From CAZFHA01 sp964518595 (lineage in GTDB: Bacteria; Bacillota; Clostridia; Saccharofermentanales; Saccharofermentanaceae), in the NCBI GenBank assembly GCA_964518595.1, contig CAZFHA010000022.1, forward strand, positions 1 to 64,000: 64,000 nt of DNA, in the 5' to 3' direction. This document shows, one piece after another, positions 1 to 7,924 of this stretch; positions within the stretch are counted from its first letter, which is position 1; every line of letters begins with the position of its first letter. Both the position numbers and the translations under genes were made by a program. The notes below the pieces were generated by a model, which saw only the letters and a program-made list of their open reading frames with translations, was not told where the DNA came from and searched no databases.

Positions 1-1281
1 CTGGAGTGCCTCACCAATTTGTTGGTGTTTGGTGTTTTCATTGTAAAAATACTCGATGGTAGGGAGGCCTTCGCCATTAGGATAGCCGGCTTCTGCCAGA
101 AGTTCCTTGGCTTTGGCCAGATTAGCCTCATAGGCTTCTGCAGTAGGATCGAAGAAGTCTCCACCTACATCACGGAACTGCTCCGGAGGATTGGCATCAA
201 ACATACCCACAGGAACAAAGGCTCCGGCTGGTGTCTCTTTCATTTTGGAAATGTTATCAATCAGGTATTGACGATCGATGGCTAAAGACAGAGCCTCACG
301 GACTTTAACATTATCCAGAGGTGCCTTTTCCACATTAAAAGAAATATAGTAGTTGCCTAATTGAGGAACCAGATTAAATTCCGGACGATCTGACCAGGCA
401 TCAATCTCATCCTGTGGCATACTGTCAGCCAAGAGGATTTCGCCATTTTCAAAGGCGTTCAATAGTGCTACGTCATCTTCGATGAAGACAAACTTTATGC
501 TATCGGGTCCAAGGGCATCATAGTTCCAGTAATTTTCGTTTTTCACATAGGTTGCATGTGAACCGGTGGTGATTTCTGTGAGCTTATAAGGGCCATTACC
601 AATGTAGGTCTGAGGATCTAAAGTCCAATTCTCTGGATTGGCTTCGATAATATCCTGTCTTACCGGTGCAAAGGCAGGGAAGGCACAGAGCTCTAAAAAG
701 TAAGGGGTAATAGCTTTAAGCTTTACTTCCAAGGTTTTATCATCCTTGGCGGTAATATTTAGCTTACCTTCGTCATAGCCTTCAATATTAGCAAAGAGAT
801 ACTCATAGTCTGATGCTGTATCCGGGTTAATGGCGCGATTCCAGGCATAGACGAAATCTTTGGCAGTTAAAGGTTGGCCATCATTCCACTTCAAATCATC
901 TCTCAGTGTGAAGGTATAAGTAAGACTATCATCACTGATTTTGACTTCTTTGGCTTGAGCTGGTGCAGGAATACCCTCCTTATCAAGGGTATAGAGCCCT
1001 TCAAAAGCGTGAAGAATCATAGTTCCGGCATCCAGTGCAGTATTGAGTACCGGATCAATGGTGTCGGGAGAACCACCCACATTGACGACTAAGTCTTGGT
1101 TAGCGGCTAAGTTTCCTCCGGCTGTGGTTTCGGCACCGGTAGCATTGGTTGCCCCAGTGGCAGCGGTAGTTTCTCCCTTGGTTGTTGTGCTTCCTCCAGA
1201 GTTATTACTTGGTGCACAGGCTGTAGCCAGAAGGGTAACAGACAGGCTTACAGCCAAAAACATGGCTAGTTTCTTTCGCAT
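1..1281 (-). CDS. oppA: Oligopeptide ABC transporter substrate-binding lipoprotein OppA (partial, C-terminus beyond window)
   Basis: This is the last gene of the opp operon; its 3' end lies outside the window, so 427 codons are visible. The start ATG follows an AAAGGAGG ribosome site by 7 bases. Residues 1-22 form a lipoprotein signal (MRKK, hydrophobic core, LLATAC) with Cys22 as the likely lipidated residue. A Ser/Thr/Ala/Gly-rich linker at about 24-50 follows, then family-5 solute-binding sequence such as FTLRDDLKWNDGQPLTAKDF and the VREALSLAIDR segment. The protein should sit on the outer face of the membrane and deliver peptides to OppBCDF. Family membership is clear; substrate specificity (peptide against nickel or a sugar) cannot be read from the sequence. 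Confidence 0.93.
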   Translation of the reverse strand, partial: MRKKLAMFLAVSLSVTLLATACAPSNNSGGSTTTKGETTAATGATNATGAETTAGGNLAANQDLVVNVGGSPDTIDPVLNTALDAGTMILHAFEGLYTLDKEGIPAPAQAKEVKISDDSLTYTFTLRDDLKWNDGQPLTAKDFVYAWNRAINPDTASDYEYLFANIEGYDEGKLNITAKDDKTLEVKLKAITPYFLELCAFPAFAPVRQDIIEANPENWTLDPQTYIGNGPYKLTEITTGSHATYVKNENYWNYDALGPDSIKFVFIEDDVALLNAFENGEILLADSMPQDEIDAWSDRPEFNLVPQLGNYYISFNVEKAPLDNVKVREALSLAIDRQYLIDNISKMKETPAGAFVPVGMFDANPPEQFRDVGGDFFDPTAEAYEANLAKAKELLAEAGYPNGEGLPTIEYFYNENTKHQQIGEALQ

Positions 1282-1340
1282 GATCAAACCTCCTTTAGGT
1301 TTATTTATTTCAATCCGGATAACCGGAATGGAACCAAATT

Positions 1341-2315
1341 TTAGTTTTTCCCCACTCTGTCCAGATGATGGCAGGCTGCCCAATGACCGGAGCTAACCTC
1401 AATCAATTCCGGCTCAACTTCAGCGCAGCGGGCATCGGCATAGGGACAGCGGGTTCGGAAATTACAACCGGAGGGTGGGTTCAGGGGACTGGGTACGTCA
1501 CCACTGAGGATGATTCTTTGTCTGGCACGATTCTCTTTAGGGTCAGGAATCGGAATAGCGGAAATCAAAGACCGGGTATAGGGGTGTACACTATGGAACG
1601 CCAGTTCGCTGCTTTCTGCCAGTTCTACCAGCTTACCTAAATACATGACCCCGATTCGGTCACTGATATGCTTTACTACAGAGAGATCGTGGGCAATGAA
1701 CAGATAGGTCAGTCCCATTTCTGCCTGTAATTCTTCAAACATATTAATTACCTGAGCCTGAATGGAAACGTCCAGAGCAGAAATCGGCTCGTCACAAACA
1801 ATAAATTCAGGGTCTACGGCTAGGGCCCTGGCAATGCCGATTCTTTGGCGCTGACCACCGGAAAACTCATGAGGGTAGCGGTTGGCATGCTCGCTATTTA
1901 AGCCCACCCGTTGTAGTAAGGCCGCGATCTTCTCTTGGCGGATTTTCTTATCCGCTGCCAAGTGATGAATATCTAAAGGCTCTCCCACAATATCGCCCAC
2001 AGTCATGCGGGGATTAAGGGAAGCAAAGGGATCTTGAAAAACGATCTGCATTTTTTTGCGATATTCTTTCATGGGGACATGGGTGATGTCTTTGCCATCA
2101 TAGATAATCTGACCAGAAGTTGGCTCATAGAGACGTAGCAGGGTTCGACCGGTAGTGGTTTTACCGCAACCGGATTCACCCACCAGACCCAAAGTCTCCC
2201 CCTTGTTGATATGAAAAGAAACATCATCAACGGCTTTGACAAATTTTGGCCGGAAGAGCTTATCACCCACACGAAAATATTGTTTTAAATTTTTTACTTC
2301 TACCAACTTAGTCAT
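1341..2315 (-). CDS. oppF: Oligopeptide ABC transporter ATP-binding protein OppF
   Basis: One of two ATPase subunits that power peptide import with OppB and OppC. With the start used here (324 aa) the Walker A motif GESGCGKTT is at 46-54, the ABC signature SGGQR at 151-155 and Walker B VCDEP near 172-176. The C-terminal oligopeptide-transporter extension with clustered Cys (RTRCPYADARC) is present. I chose the ATG at 2315 because AAGGAG lies 9 bases upstream; in-frame ATGs at 2321 and 2342 have poorer spacing. The start overlaps the end of oppD by 8 bases, which suggests coupled translation. Membrane-associated, cytoplasmic side. Confidence 0.94.
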   Translation of the reverse strand: MTKLVEVKNLKQYFRVGDKLFRPKFVKAVDDVSFHINKGETLGLVGESGCGKTTTGRTLLRLYEPTSGQIIYDGKDITHVPMKEYRKKMQIVFQDPFASLNPRMTVGDIVGEPLDIHHLAADKKIRQEKIAALLQRVGLNSEHANRYPHEFSGGQRQRIGIARALAVDPEFIVCDEPISALDVSIQAQVINMFEELQAEMGLTYLFIAHDLSVVKHISDRIGVMYLGKLVELAESSELAFHSVHPYTRSLISAIPIPDPKENRARQRIILSGDVPSPLNPPSGCNFRTRCPYADARCAEVEPELIEVSSGHWAACHHLDRVGKN

Positions 2316-3318
2316 GCGCATTCTCTCCTTGCCGCCCTTCAAATTCTTCTTTTTGGAGAAGCCAACAGGCGCTGTAATGATTCTCAGAGAGGTGAGTGTA
2401 GGGTGGCATTTCTCGCAGACAGATTTTCATACAGCTTTGGCAACGGGGGGCAAAGGGACAGCCGGGGGGCGGATTAAGCATGTCTACCGGAGTTCCTTCA
2501 ATAGGAATAAGTTTCTCACCTTTTTCTTCCGTTAATTTTGGCAGACTATTCAATAATCCCTTGGTATATTCGTGAGAGGGTTGATAAAAAATTTCATCTA
2601 CTAAACCATACTCAACAATTTTACCGGCATACATAACGGCTATTTTTTGGCAAATAGAAGAGACGATACCCAGGTCATGGGTAATCATGATAATAGACAT
2701 GCCAATTTTTTCTTTTAAGGTAACCATGAGTTCTAAAATTTGCGCTTGAATAGTTACATCTAAGGCTGTGGTTGGCTCATCAGCAATGAGGAGCTTAGGG
2801 TTACAGGACAGTGCCATAGCGATCATGACCCGTTGGCGCATACCGCCGGAGAGTTCGTGGGGATACTGCTTTAGGCGCTGCTCCGGTTCGTTAATTCCTA
2901 CCAGTGTAAGTAACTCTACAGCTCGCTTCCTGGCATCCTTTTTGCTTATAGTATTGTGTAGAAGGATTGCTTCACATAATTGGTTTCCGATACTAAAGAC
3001 TGGGTTCAGAGAGGTCATGGGATCTTGGAAAATAATACTGACTTCCTTACCGCGAATCTTTAGGAGCTCTTTTTCAGAAAGTTTATCAATCTGATGGTCA
3101 TTAAATAAAATTTGTCCGCCTACCAGACGACCGGGGCTGCTGATAAGACCCATGATGGAGTAGGAGGTGACAGATTTACCGCTGCCGGATTCGCCTACTA
3201 TACCCAGAATATCGCCTTCATACATAGTTAAGCTTACATCATTGATTGCCTTTACTTCTCCGGCCGGTGTAAAGAAAGATAATCGCTCGTTTTCGATCTT
3301 TAATAGAGGCTCACGCAT
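2308..3318 (-). CDS. oppD: Oligopeptide ABC transporter ATP-binding protein OppD
   Basis: The partner ATPase of OppF, 336 aa, the usual length. Walker A GESGSGKS is at 42-49, the Q-loop FQDP near 97-100, the signature LSGGM at 156-160 and Walker B LLIADEP at 176-182. The C-terminus has the Cys-containing oligopeptide-transporter domain (CPFAPRCQSC). An AAGGAGA site precedes the ATG. It starts 12 bases after oppC ends and overlaps oppF, as expected for a polycistronic transporter. OppD and OppF act as a heterodimer below the OppBC channel. Confidence 0.95.
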   Translation of the reverse strand: MREPLLKIENERLSFFTPAGEVKAINDVSLTMYEGDILGIVGESGSGKSVTSYSIMGLISSPGRLVGGQILFNDHQIDKLSEKELLKIRGKEVSIIFQDPMTSLNPVFSIGNQLCEAILLHNTISKKDARKRAVELLTLVGINEPEQRLKQYPHELSGGMRQRVMIAMALSCNPKLLIADEPTTALDVTIQAQILELMVTLKEKIGMSIIMITHDLGIVSSICQKIAVMYAGKIVEYGLVDEIFYQPSHEYTKGLLNSLPKLTEEKGEKLIPIEGTPVDMLNPPPGCPFAPRCQSCMKICLREMPPYTHLSENHYSACWLLQKEEFEGRQGENAHD

Positions 3319-3330
3319 ACTATATCTCCT

Positions 3331-4455
3331 TTACTCGTGCTTCATTTTGGGGTCAAAGGCATCACGTAGCCCATCACCTAGTAAGTTAAAAGACAAAATA
3401 ATTAGACTGATCATCAGTGCCGGGGCAATCAAGCGGTGGGGATAAGAGGTAATCCCTTTGAGAGCCTCATTGGTAAGTAGACCCAAACTGGTCATGGGAG
3501 GCGTAACGCCAATACCCATAAAGCTCAGAAAGCTTTCCGTAAAGATGGCAGAGGGAATCTGCAGCGTAGTGGTAACAATAATAATTCCGATGCAGTTACG
3601 TAAGAGATGTTTACGTATAATACGGCTGCTCTTGGCTCCCAAGGCTTTGGCCGCTGTAACAAATTCTTGCTCTTTCAGGGATAATATCTGACCCCGAATG
3701 ATTCGTGCCATACCAACCCAGTACAACAAAATAAAGACGATAAATATAGATACCAAGGCGGGACCGATTTCGTTAATCCACTTGAAAGTGGGATTGCCGT
3801 CGGCCAAGGCTCGAAGGGGGGAGCGCAGAATTGTGGTGAGAAGAATGATAATCAGTAGGTCAGGTACGGTGTATATAATATCAATAATACGCATAATAAT
3901 AAGATCAACTACTCCACCGAAATAACCGGCGATAGCTCCTATGGTACTACCGATAATTAACACAATAACACTAGCTACAATACCGATAAGGAGAGAGACA
4001 CGGCTGCCAATCATGACTCGAATGGCGGTGTCCCGGCCTAAATTATCTGTTCCCAGAATATGAGGCCAGACGAACTCGCCATTTTCCCGTTGCTCCATTT
4101 GCTTTTTCGATAGCTCCATGGGCGCCAGATTTTCGCTGCCGCGAATCTGTTGATCATAGGAATAAGGATAGAAATTGGGAACGATAAAGGAAACAATCAT
4201 TATTAATATGATCATAATTAAGGAGATCATGGCGATTACATTCCGCCGCAGACGTCTCATGCCGTCTCGAAAGAAATTCACACTTTCACGCATGGTTTCT
4301 TGTCTTTGCTTTTCAGCGGGGGTAGCCGGTAAAAAATCGGCTGCGGTTAAGGTTATTGTATTGCCTGTCTCGCTTTGACCCTCTGCTTTAGGCGTAGAAA
4401 CAAAATTATCTACGTCTACTTGCAGGCTAAAAGGTTTCTTGCTTTGCTTACTCAT
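3331..4455 (-). CDS. oppC: Oligopeptide ABC transporter permease OppC
   Basis: Second membrane permease subunit, 374 aa, longer than the usual 300 or so because of a hydrophilic N-terminal extension of about 70 residues before the first membrane helix (about 72-93). Further helices follow, including the stretch around SRVSLLIGIVASVIVLIIG. The coupling-helix (EAA) motif is recognisable in the segment AAKALGAKSSRIIRKH, which contacts the ATPases. It follows oppB with a gap of 22 bases. The long cytoplasmic N-terminus is common in OppC of Gram-positive bacteria, but its role here is unknown to me. Confidence 0.94.
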   Translation of the reverse strand: MSKQSKKPFSLQVDVDNFVSTPKAEGQSETGNTITLTAADFLPATPAEKQRQETMRESVNFFRDGMRRLRRNVIAMISLIMIILIMIVSFIVPNFYPYSYDQQIRGSENLAPMELSKKQMEQRENGEFVWPHILGTDNLGRDTAIRVMIGSRVSLLIGIVASVIVLIIGSTIGAIAGYFGGVVDLIIMRIIDIIYTVPDLLIIILLTTILRSPLRALADGNPTFKWINEIGPALVSIFIVFILLYWVGMARIIRGQILSLKEQEFVTAAKALGAKSSRIIRKHLLRNCIGIIIVTTTLQIPSAIFTESFLSFMGIGVTPPMTSLGLLTNEALKGITSYPHRLIAPALMISLIILSFNLLGDGLRDAFDPKMKHE

Positions 4456-4477
4456 ATATCACTACACCTATTTCTTC

Positions 4478-5395
4478 TTATTTAAAGCTAATTCTTGGAT
4501 CGACAAACTTATAGAGAATATCAATGACTAAGTTTAGCGTAATCAACAACCCGGCAAAGAAAATGGTAGTACCCATAACCATGGGATAATCACGCCCGAC
4601 AATCGAGCTGATAAACTCACTTCCCAATCCTGGAATCGTGAATATTTTTTCTATTACAAAGCTTCCTGCCAGTGTGTAGGCTAAGAGTGGACCCAGATAG
4701 GTGACGATGGGTAAAATCGCATTACGTAAAGCGTGCTTAAAAAGTCCAATGTGAGCAGGAACTCCCTTGGCTCTGGCGGTACGCATATAATCTTGACCTA
4801 AAACATCCAACATACTGGAGCGCATTAAGCGGGAAATATAGGCTGTGGGATAGAAAGCCAAAGCGATAACCGGCATAATATAATGAGCCGGTGAGGAAAG
4901 TCCGTAACTGGGCAGCCAGCCTAGCCGGGCACTGAATATAACCATTAGAACAGTAGCAACTACGAAAGAAGGAATCGCAATACCCAAGGTGGAAACAACA
5001 CTTATGAGTTTATCAAGCCAGCGACCACGCTTCAGTGCGGCATAGGCGCCCATGGGAATACCCAAGACTAAAGCCAAAACCACAGCTATTCCACCAATTT
5101 TAGCCGAGACAGGAAATTTAGTGCTGATAATATTGTTAACACTCTGACCTCTTTGTTTTAAAGAGATACCTAAATCACCACGAACCAGCCTGCCCATATA
5201 ACGAAAATACTGCACATGCAAAGGCTGATCCAAGCCATACTTTTCGTTCAGAGCTGCCAGGGTAGCCTCGGACGGGGCTTTTTCAGCAAGAAAGGGTCCT
5301 CCAGGAATCAGATTCATTAAAAAGAAGGTTAAAGACGCTACAATAAACAAGGTAATTATTGCCAAGAAAATTCGTTTGATGATGTAGCCCAGCAA
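4478..5395 (-). CDS. oppB: Oligopeptide ABC transporter permease OppB (TTG start)
   Basis: First gene of the operon and first permease subunit, 305 aa from the start used here. The N-terminus LLGYIIKRIFLAI is the usual OppB beginning, followed by a membrane helix, the conserved LIPGGPF segment and the EAA coupling motif MRTARAKGVP. I prefer the TTG at 5395 to the GTG at 5404: the ribosome site AGAAAGG directly abuts the GTG, leaving no spacer, whereas the TTG lies 9 bases downstream, which is right for that part of the anti-SD sequence. A strong promoter lies about 80 bases upstream. Confidence 0.93.
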   Translation of the reverse strand: MLGYIIKRIFLAIITLFIVASLTFFLMNLIPGGPFLAEKAPSEATLAALNEKYGLDQPLHVQYFRYMGRLVRGDLGISLKQRGQSVNNIISTKFPVSAKIGGIAVVLALVLGIPMGAYAALKRGRWLDKLISVVSTLGIAIPSFVVATVLMVIFSARLGWLPSYGLSSPAHYIMPVIALAFYPTAYISRLMRSSMLDVLGQDYMRTARAKGVPAHIGLFKHALRNAILPIVTYLGPLLAYTLAGSFVIEKIFTIPGLGSEFISSIVGRDYPMVMGTTIFFAGLLITLNLVIDILYKFVDPRISFK

Positions 5396-5479
5396 TGCAG
5401 CCACCCTTTCTGGTTTTAAATTTATAATATCTGGAATAAGTTGATATTCATCGCTATACCAGAAGAATATATTACCAAC

Positions 5480-5508
5480 TTTATAACATATAGATGGGTA
5501 AACATCAA
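5480..5508 (-). promoter_or_regulatory. Predicted SigA promoter of the opp operon
   Basis: On the minus strand the -35 box TTGATG (5503-5508) is followed by a 17-base spacer and the -10 box TATAAA (5480-5485). Transcription would begin near 5473, giving a leader of roughly 75 bases before oppB. Confidence 0.7.
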
Positions 5509-5695
5509 GTAAATGTGTCGGCGCAGCCGGTTATTTCCAAGGAAATTGACAAGAAATTGTCTTTGAATGAAAGGAATGCCTGTATTTCTGGGGTAGACTT
5601 TTGTTTTGAGTTTGTGCAAAAAATACGCCAGAGAAGTTCGCCCAGTGCTTTTTTTAGAGAAATTTGTGATTAGCTGTCCTTGAAGGAGGATGAAC

Positions 5696-5740
5696 AAAAA
5701 AAAGATCTCGATTTCTTGCCTAAGCAAAAATCAAGATCTT
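5696..5740 (-). terminator. Rho-independent terminator of tRNA-Trp
   Basis: Arms 5702-5714 and 5728-5740 pair over 13 bases with one G-U pair; an inner TTGC/GCAA stem extends the hairpin. On the minus strand it is followed by a run of T (plus-strand A at 5696-5701). It lies just 3' of the tRNA. Confidence 0.85.
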
Positions 5741-5748
5741 CTTCATAC

Positions 5749-5823
5749 TGGCAGGGGAGACGCGATTCGAACACGCAACCGACGGTTTTGGAGACCGTTG
5801 CTCTACCGTTGAGCCACTCCCCT
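5749..5823 (-). tRNA. tRNA-Trp (anticodon CCA), CCA end encoded
   Basis: Cloverleaf on the minus strand: acceptor AGGGGAG pairs with CTCCCCT, the D arm reads GCTCAACGGTAGAGC, and the anticodon arm CGGTCTCCAAAACCG has loop CTCCAAA with anticodon CCA. The T arm contains GTTCGAATC. The discriminator is G and the terminal CCA is encoded (5749-5751). The gene is monocistronic, with a promoter immediately upstream and a strong terminator downstream. Confidence 0.96.
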
Positions 5824-5832
5824 AAGAGTGTA

Positions 5833-5861
5833 TTTACACTTCCTGCTTAACAGCCTGTCAC
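5833..5861 (-). promoter_or_regulatory. Predicted promoter of tRNA-Trp
   Basis: Minus strand -35 GTGACA (5856-5861), spacer 17, -10 TGTAAA (5833-5838). The -10 lies in a small palindrome GTGTATTTACAC (5828-5839). Moderately good match; position just ahead of the tRNA 5' end supports it. Confidence 0.5.
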
Positions 5862-5894
5862 AGAAATGAAACATCAACAAGTGTAATGTACTGT

Positions 5895-5923
5895 TTGCAT
5901 CGTGTCAAGGAGAATGTTATCAT
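5895..5923 (+). promoter_or_regulatory. Predicted promoter of the proC operon
   Basis: -35 TTGCAT (5895-5900), spacer 17, -10 TATCAT (5918-5923). It would give a leader of about 70 bases before proC and could drive the closely spaced genes through murJ. Confidence 0.6.
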
Positions 5924-5999
5924 TTCTTTAAAGATTTTACAAATTTTTTTGGTTGAACGGGGTTAATCCTTTCAGCCGATAAAGGGGAGGCCTGACAAT

Positions 6000-6800
6000 A
6001 TGCAATTCACATTGATTGGAGCCGGTAATATGGGGCAAGCTATGCTTAAGGGGTTTATTGCCTCTAAAGTTCTTGCACCGGAAGAGGTTAGGGTGTGTGA
6101 TTTAGATGCGGCTAAGGTTCTGGCCACAACCCAGAGTACTGGTTGTCAGGGGTTTACTGACCTCAGTCAGGCTGTTAAGGATGCGGATTATATTTTGCTG
6201 GCAGTGAAACCTCAAGGTTTTGATCAGGTACTCTCATCAATTAAAGTAGATCTGAAAGCCGGAGCCGTGATATTGTCTGTGGCAGCGGCAGTTAAGCTGA
6301 AACGGATGCGGAATATAATTGGTGAAGGTTTTCCCTTGGTGCGGATTATGCCCAACACGCCAGCATTGGTGGGAGCAGGGGTTATGGCTGTATGTTTTGA
6401 ACAGCTAGATCAGAACAGACAAGAATTTATTCAGACTTTATTAGCCAGTGTCGGCAAGGTAGTTTCCTGCACAGAGAAACAGCTGGATGCCATTGGTTCG
6501 GTGAGTGGCACAGGGCCGGCCTTTGTCATGCTTTTTATTGAAGCTATGGCTGATGGCGCCGTGGCTTTGGGCATTGACAGGCAAACGGCACTGGAGATTG
6601 CCGCAATGACTGTATACGGTTCGGGAAAGCTAGCTCTGGAAACAAAGACTCATCCGGCTATTTTGAAGGATATGGTTTGTTCTCCTGGAGGAACCACAAT
6701 TCAAGGCGTAATGGCCTTGGAGAAGAATGGCTTAAGAAGTGCTGTTCAGGAAGCAATTTTAGCCGCAGATCGTAAGACTGGGCAAATGTCAGGAGAATAA
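6000..6800 (+). CDS. proC: Pyrroline-5-carboxylate reductase
   Basis: Catalyses the last step of proline synthesis: reduction of 1-pyrroline-5-carboxylate to proline with NAD(P)H, in the cytoplasm. The 266-aa length is typical. The nucleotide-binding loop GAGNMG is at 7-12, the conserved MPNTPA at 117-122, and the family signature region includes SGTGPAF (169-175) and SPGGTT (228-233). The start ATG follows AAAGGGGAGG. It is the first gene after a predicted promoter; rnhA begins 6 bases after its stop. No other proline genes are nearby. Confidence 0.96.
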   Translation: MQFTLIGAGNMGQAMLKGFIASKVLAPEEVRVCDLDAAKVLATTQSTGCQGFTDLSQAVKDADYILLAVKPQGFDQVLSSIKVDLKAGAVILSVAAAVKLKRMRNIIGEGFPLVRIMPNTPALVGAGVMAVCFEQLDQNRQEFIQTLLASVGKVVSCTEKQLDAIGSVSGTGPAFVMLFIEAMADGAVALGIDRQTALEIAAMTVYGSGKLALETKTHPAILKDMVCSPGGTTIQGVMALEKNGLRSAVQEAILAADRKTGQMSGE

Positions 6801-6806
6801 TTACGG

Positions 6807-7286
6807 GTGGTACAGAACATGCAAGTGGATATTTTTACAGATGGGGCTTGTTCCGGTAATCCAGGACCTGGGGGATGGGCAGCGATTTTGGTTGCCTTAG
6901 GCAAAGAAAAACCTATTTCCGGAGGGACAGCTTCTTCGACAAACAATCGCATGGAGCTTACCGCCGCCATAGAGGCTTTGAAATGCTTGAAAAGTTCATG
7001 TCAAGTTAATTTGTACAGTGATAGTGCTTATTTGGTTAATGCCTTTAATCAGGGATGGTTAGTCTCTTGGAAAAGAAATGGTTGGAAAAATAGTGCTCGA
7101 CAGACCGTCAGTAATCTGGATTTGTGGCAAGAACTCGATCGTTTATCTGGTATACACCAGATTACTTGGCATAAAGTAAAAGGACATTCTGACCACGAAT
7201 ATAACAATCGTTGTGATGCGATGGCTGTGGCTGAAGTTAATCAGCTGAAGGGCCAGCTTCCCAAAGAAAAGAAGGACAAGGTGTAA
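6807..7286 (+). CDS. rnhA: Ribonuclease HI (GTG start)
   Basis: Cleaves RNA in RNA-DNA hybrids, removing R-loops and primers. In the 159-aa product the carboxylate residues map to Asp12 (FTDGACSGNP), Glu50 (NRMEL), Asp72 (SDSAY) and Asp137 (NNRCD), with the conserved His127 in KGHSDH. The start is a GTG 10 bases after AGGAGA; an in-frame ATG four codons downstream has no suitable ribosome site. Note that a second RNase H, type II, lies at 31190, so the organism carries both classes. Confidence 0.95.
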   Translation: MVQNMQVDIFTDGACSGNPGPGGWAAILVALGKEKPISGGTASSTNNRMELTAAIEALKCLKSSCQVNLYSDSAYLVNAFNQGWLVSWKRNGWKNSARQTVSNLDLWQELDRLSGIHQITWHKVKGHSDHEYNNRCDAMAVAEVNQLKGQLPKEKKDKV

Positions 7287-7291
7287 GAGCT

Positions 7292-7924
7292 ATGGAGGAT
7301 AATTATCAGGATAAGAATGGGAATAAAGGCGAAGGGCAGACACAGAATAATCCGCCTTTTCCGCCCCCAATTTTTTCCCAAGGGGAAGAGGATGCCTACG
7401 AAAAAATTCTTTCTCAGGAACGTCATTTTCAGGGACGAGTTTTTTCGGCTGATGTTCTTGAGGTGAGTTTGCCTGATGGTAGTCTGGGACGGCGGGAGAT
7501 TGTCCGGCATAATGGCGGAGCCGCTATTGTACCACTAGATAAGGACAACAATGTCTATATGGTGCGCCAATTCCGTATTCCCTTTGAGATGGTATTGTTA
7601 GAAATTCCGGCAGGGAAATTAGAAAAGGATGAAGATCCTGAGCTTTGCGCAAGTAGGGAACTTAAAGAAGAGACCGGTTTTTTAGCAGAAAAGATTGAAA
7701 GTCTTGGTAGTATTTTTCCTTCACCTGGGTATTGTGGGGAAGTTTTGCATTTGTTTCTGGCTACTGGATTAACAGCCGGTGAAATGGCGCTGGATGAAGG
7801 GGAATTTTTAACCGTTGAGAAGATACCCCTACAACGTTTGTTAGAAAAAATTGATCAAGGTCTGATTCGTGATGCCAAAACAGTGATCGCTCTTCTCAAA
7901 ACAGCAAGGAGGCTGGGACTCTGA
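7292..7924 (+). CDS. nudF: Nudix hydrolase, ADP-ribose pyrophosphatase type
   Basis: Expected to hydrolyse ADP-ribose to AMP and ribose 5-phosphate. A perfect Nudix box (G-x5-E-x7-REL-KEETGF) spans residues 108-130 of 210. The preceding LLEIPAG segment is typical of the ADP-ribose branch. The first 40 or so residues are polar and disordered-looking with a PPFPPP stretch, longer than most homologues. It starts 5 bases after rnhA ends, and its TGA stop shares one base with the ftsK start. Substrate assignment is from family resemblance only. Confidence 0.88.
   Translation: MEDNYQDKNGNKGEGQTQNNPPFPPPIFSQGEEDAYEKILSQERHFQGRVFSADVLEVSLPDGSLGRREIVRHNGGAAIVPLDKDNNVYMVRQFRIPFEMVLLEIPAGKLEKDEDPELCASRELKEETGFLAEKIESLGSIFPSPGYCGEVLHLFLATGLTAGEMALDEGEFLTVEKIPLQRLLEKIDQGLIRDAKTVIALLKTARRLGL

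Larger units (their letters stand above)
5405..5748. other. Non-coding interval between oppB and tRNA-Trp
   Basis: This interval of about 340 bases holds the opp promoter (5480-5508) and the tRNA-Trp terminator (5696-5740). A 101-codon minus-strand frame covering most of it runs through the terminator and has no family resemblance, so I do not call it. A plus-strand frame of 59 codons (5494-5673, ATG to TAG) has a protein-like composition but no ribosome site; it is discussed as a finding. Nothing else is visible. Confidence 0.5.

Noticed and set aside
1043..1396. 117-codon plus-strand frame rich in Val, Ala and Pro
   Set aside because: Antisense shadow of the low-complexity oppA linker; oppA on the other strand has signal peptide, ribosome site and homology.
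5422..5727. 101-codon minus-strand frame upstream of oppB
   Set aside because: It passes through the tRNA-Trp terminator and the opp promoter and resembles no family.
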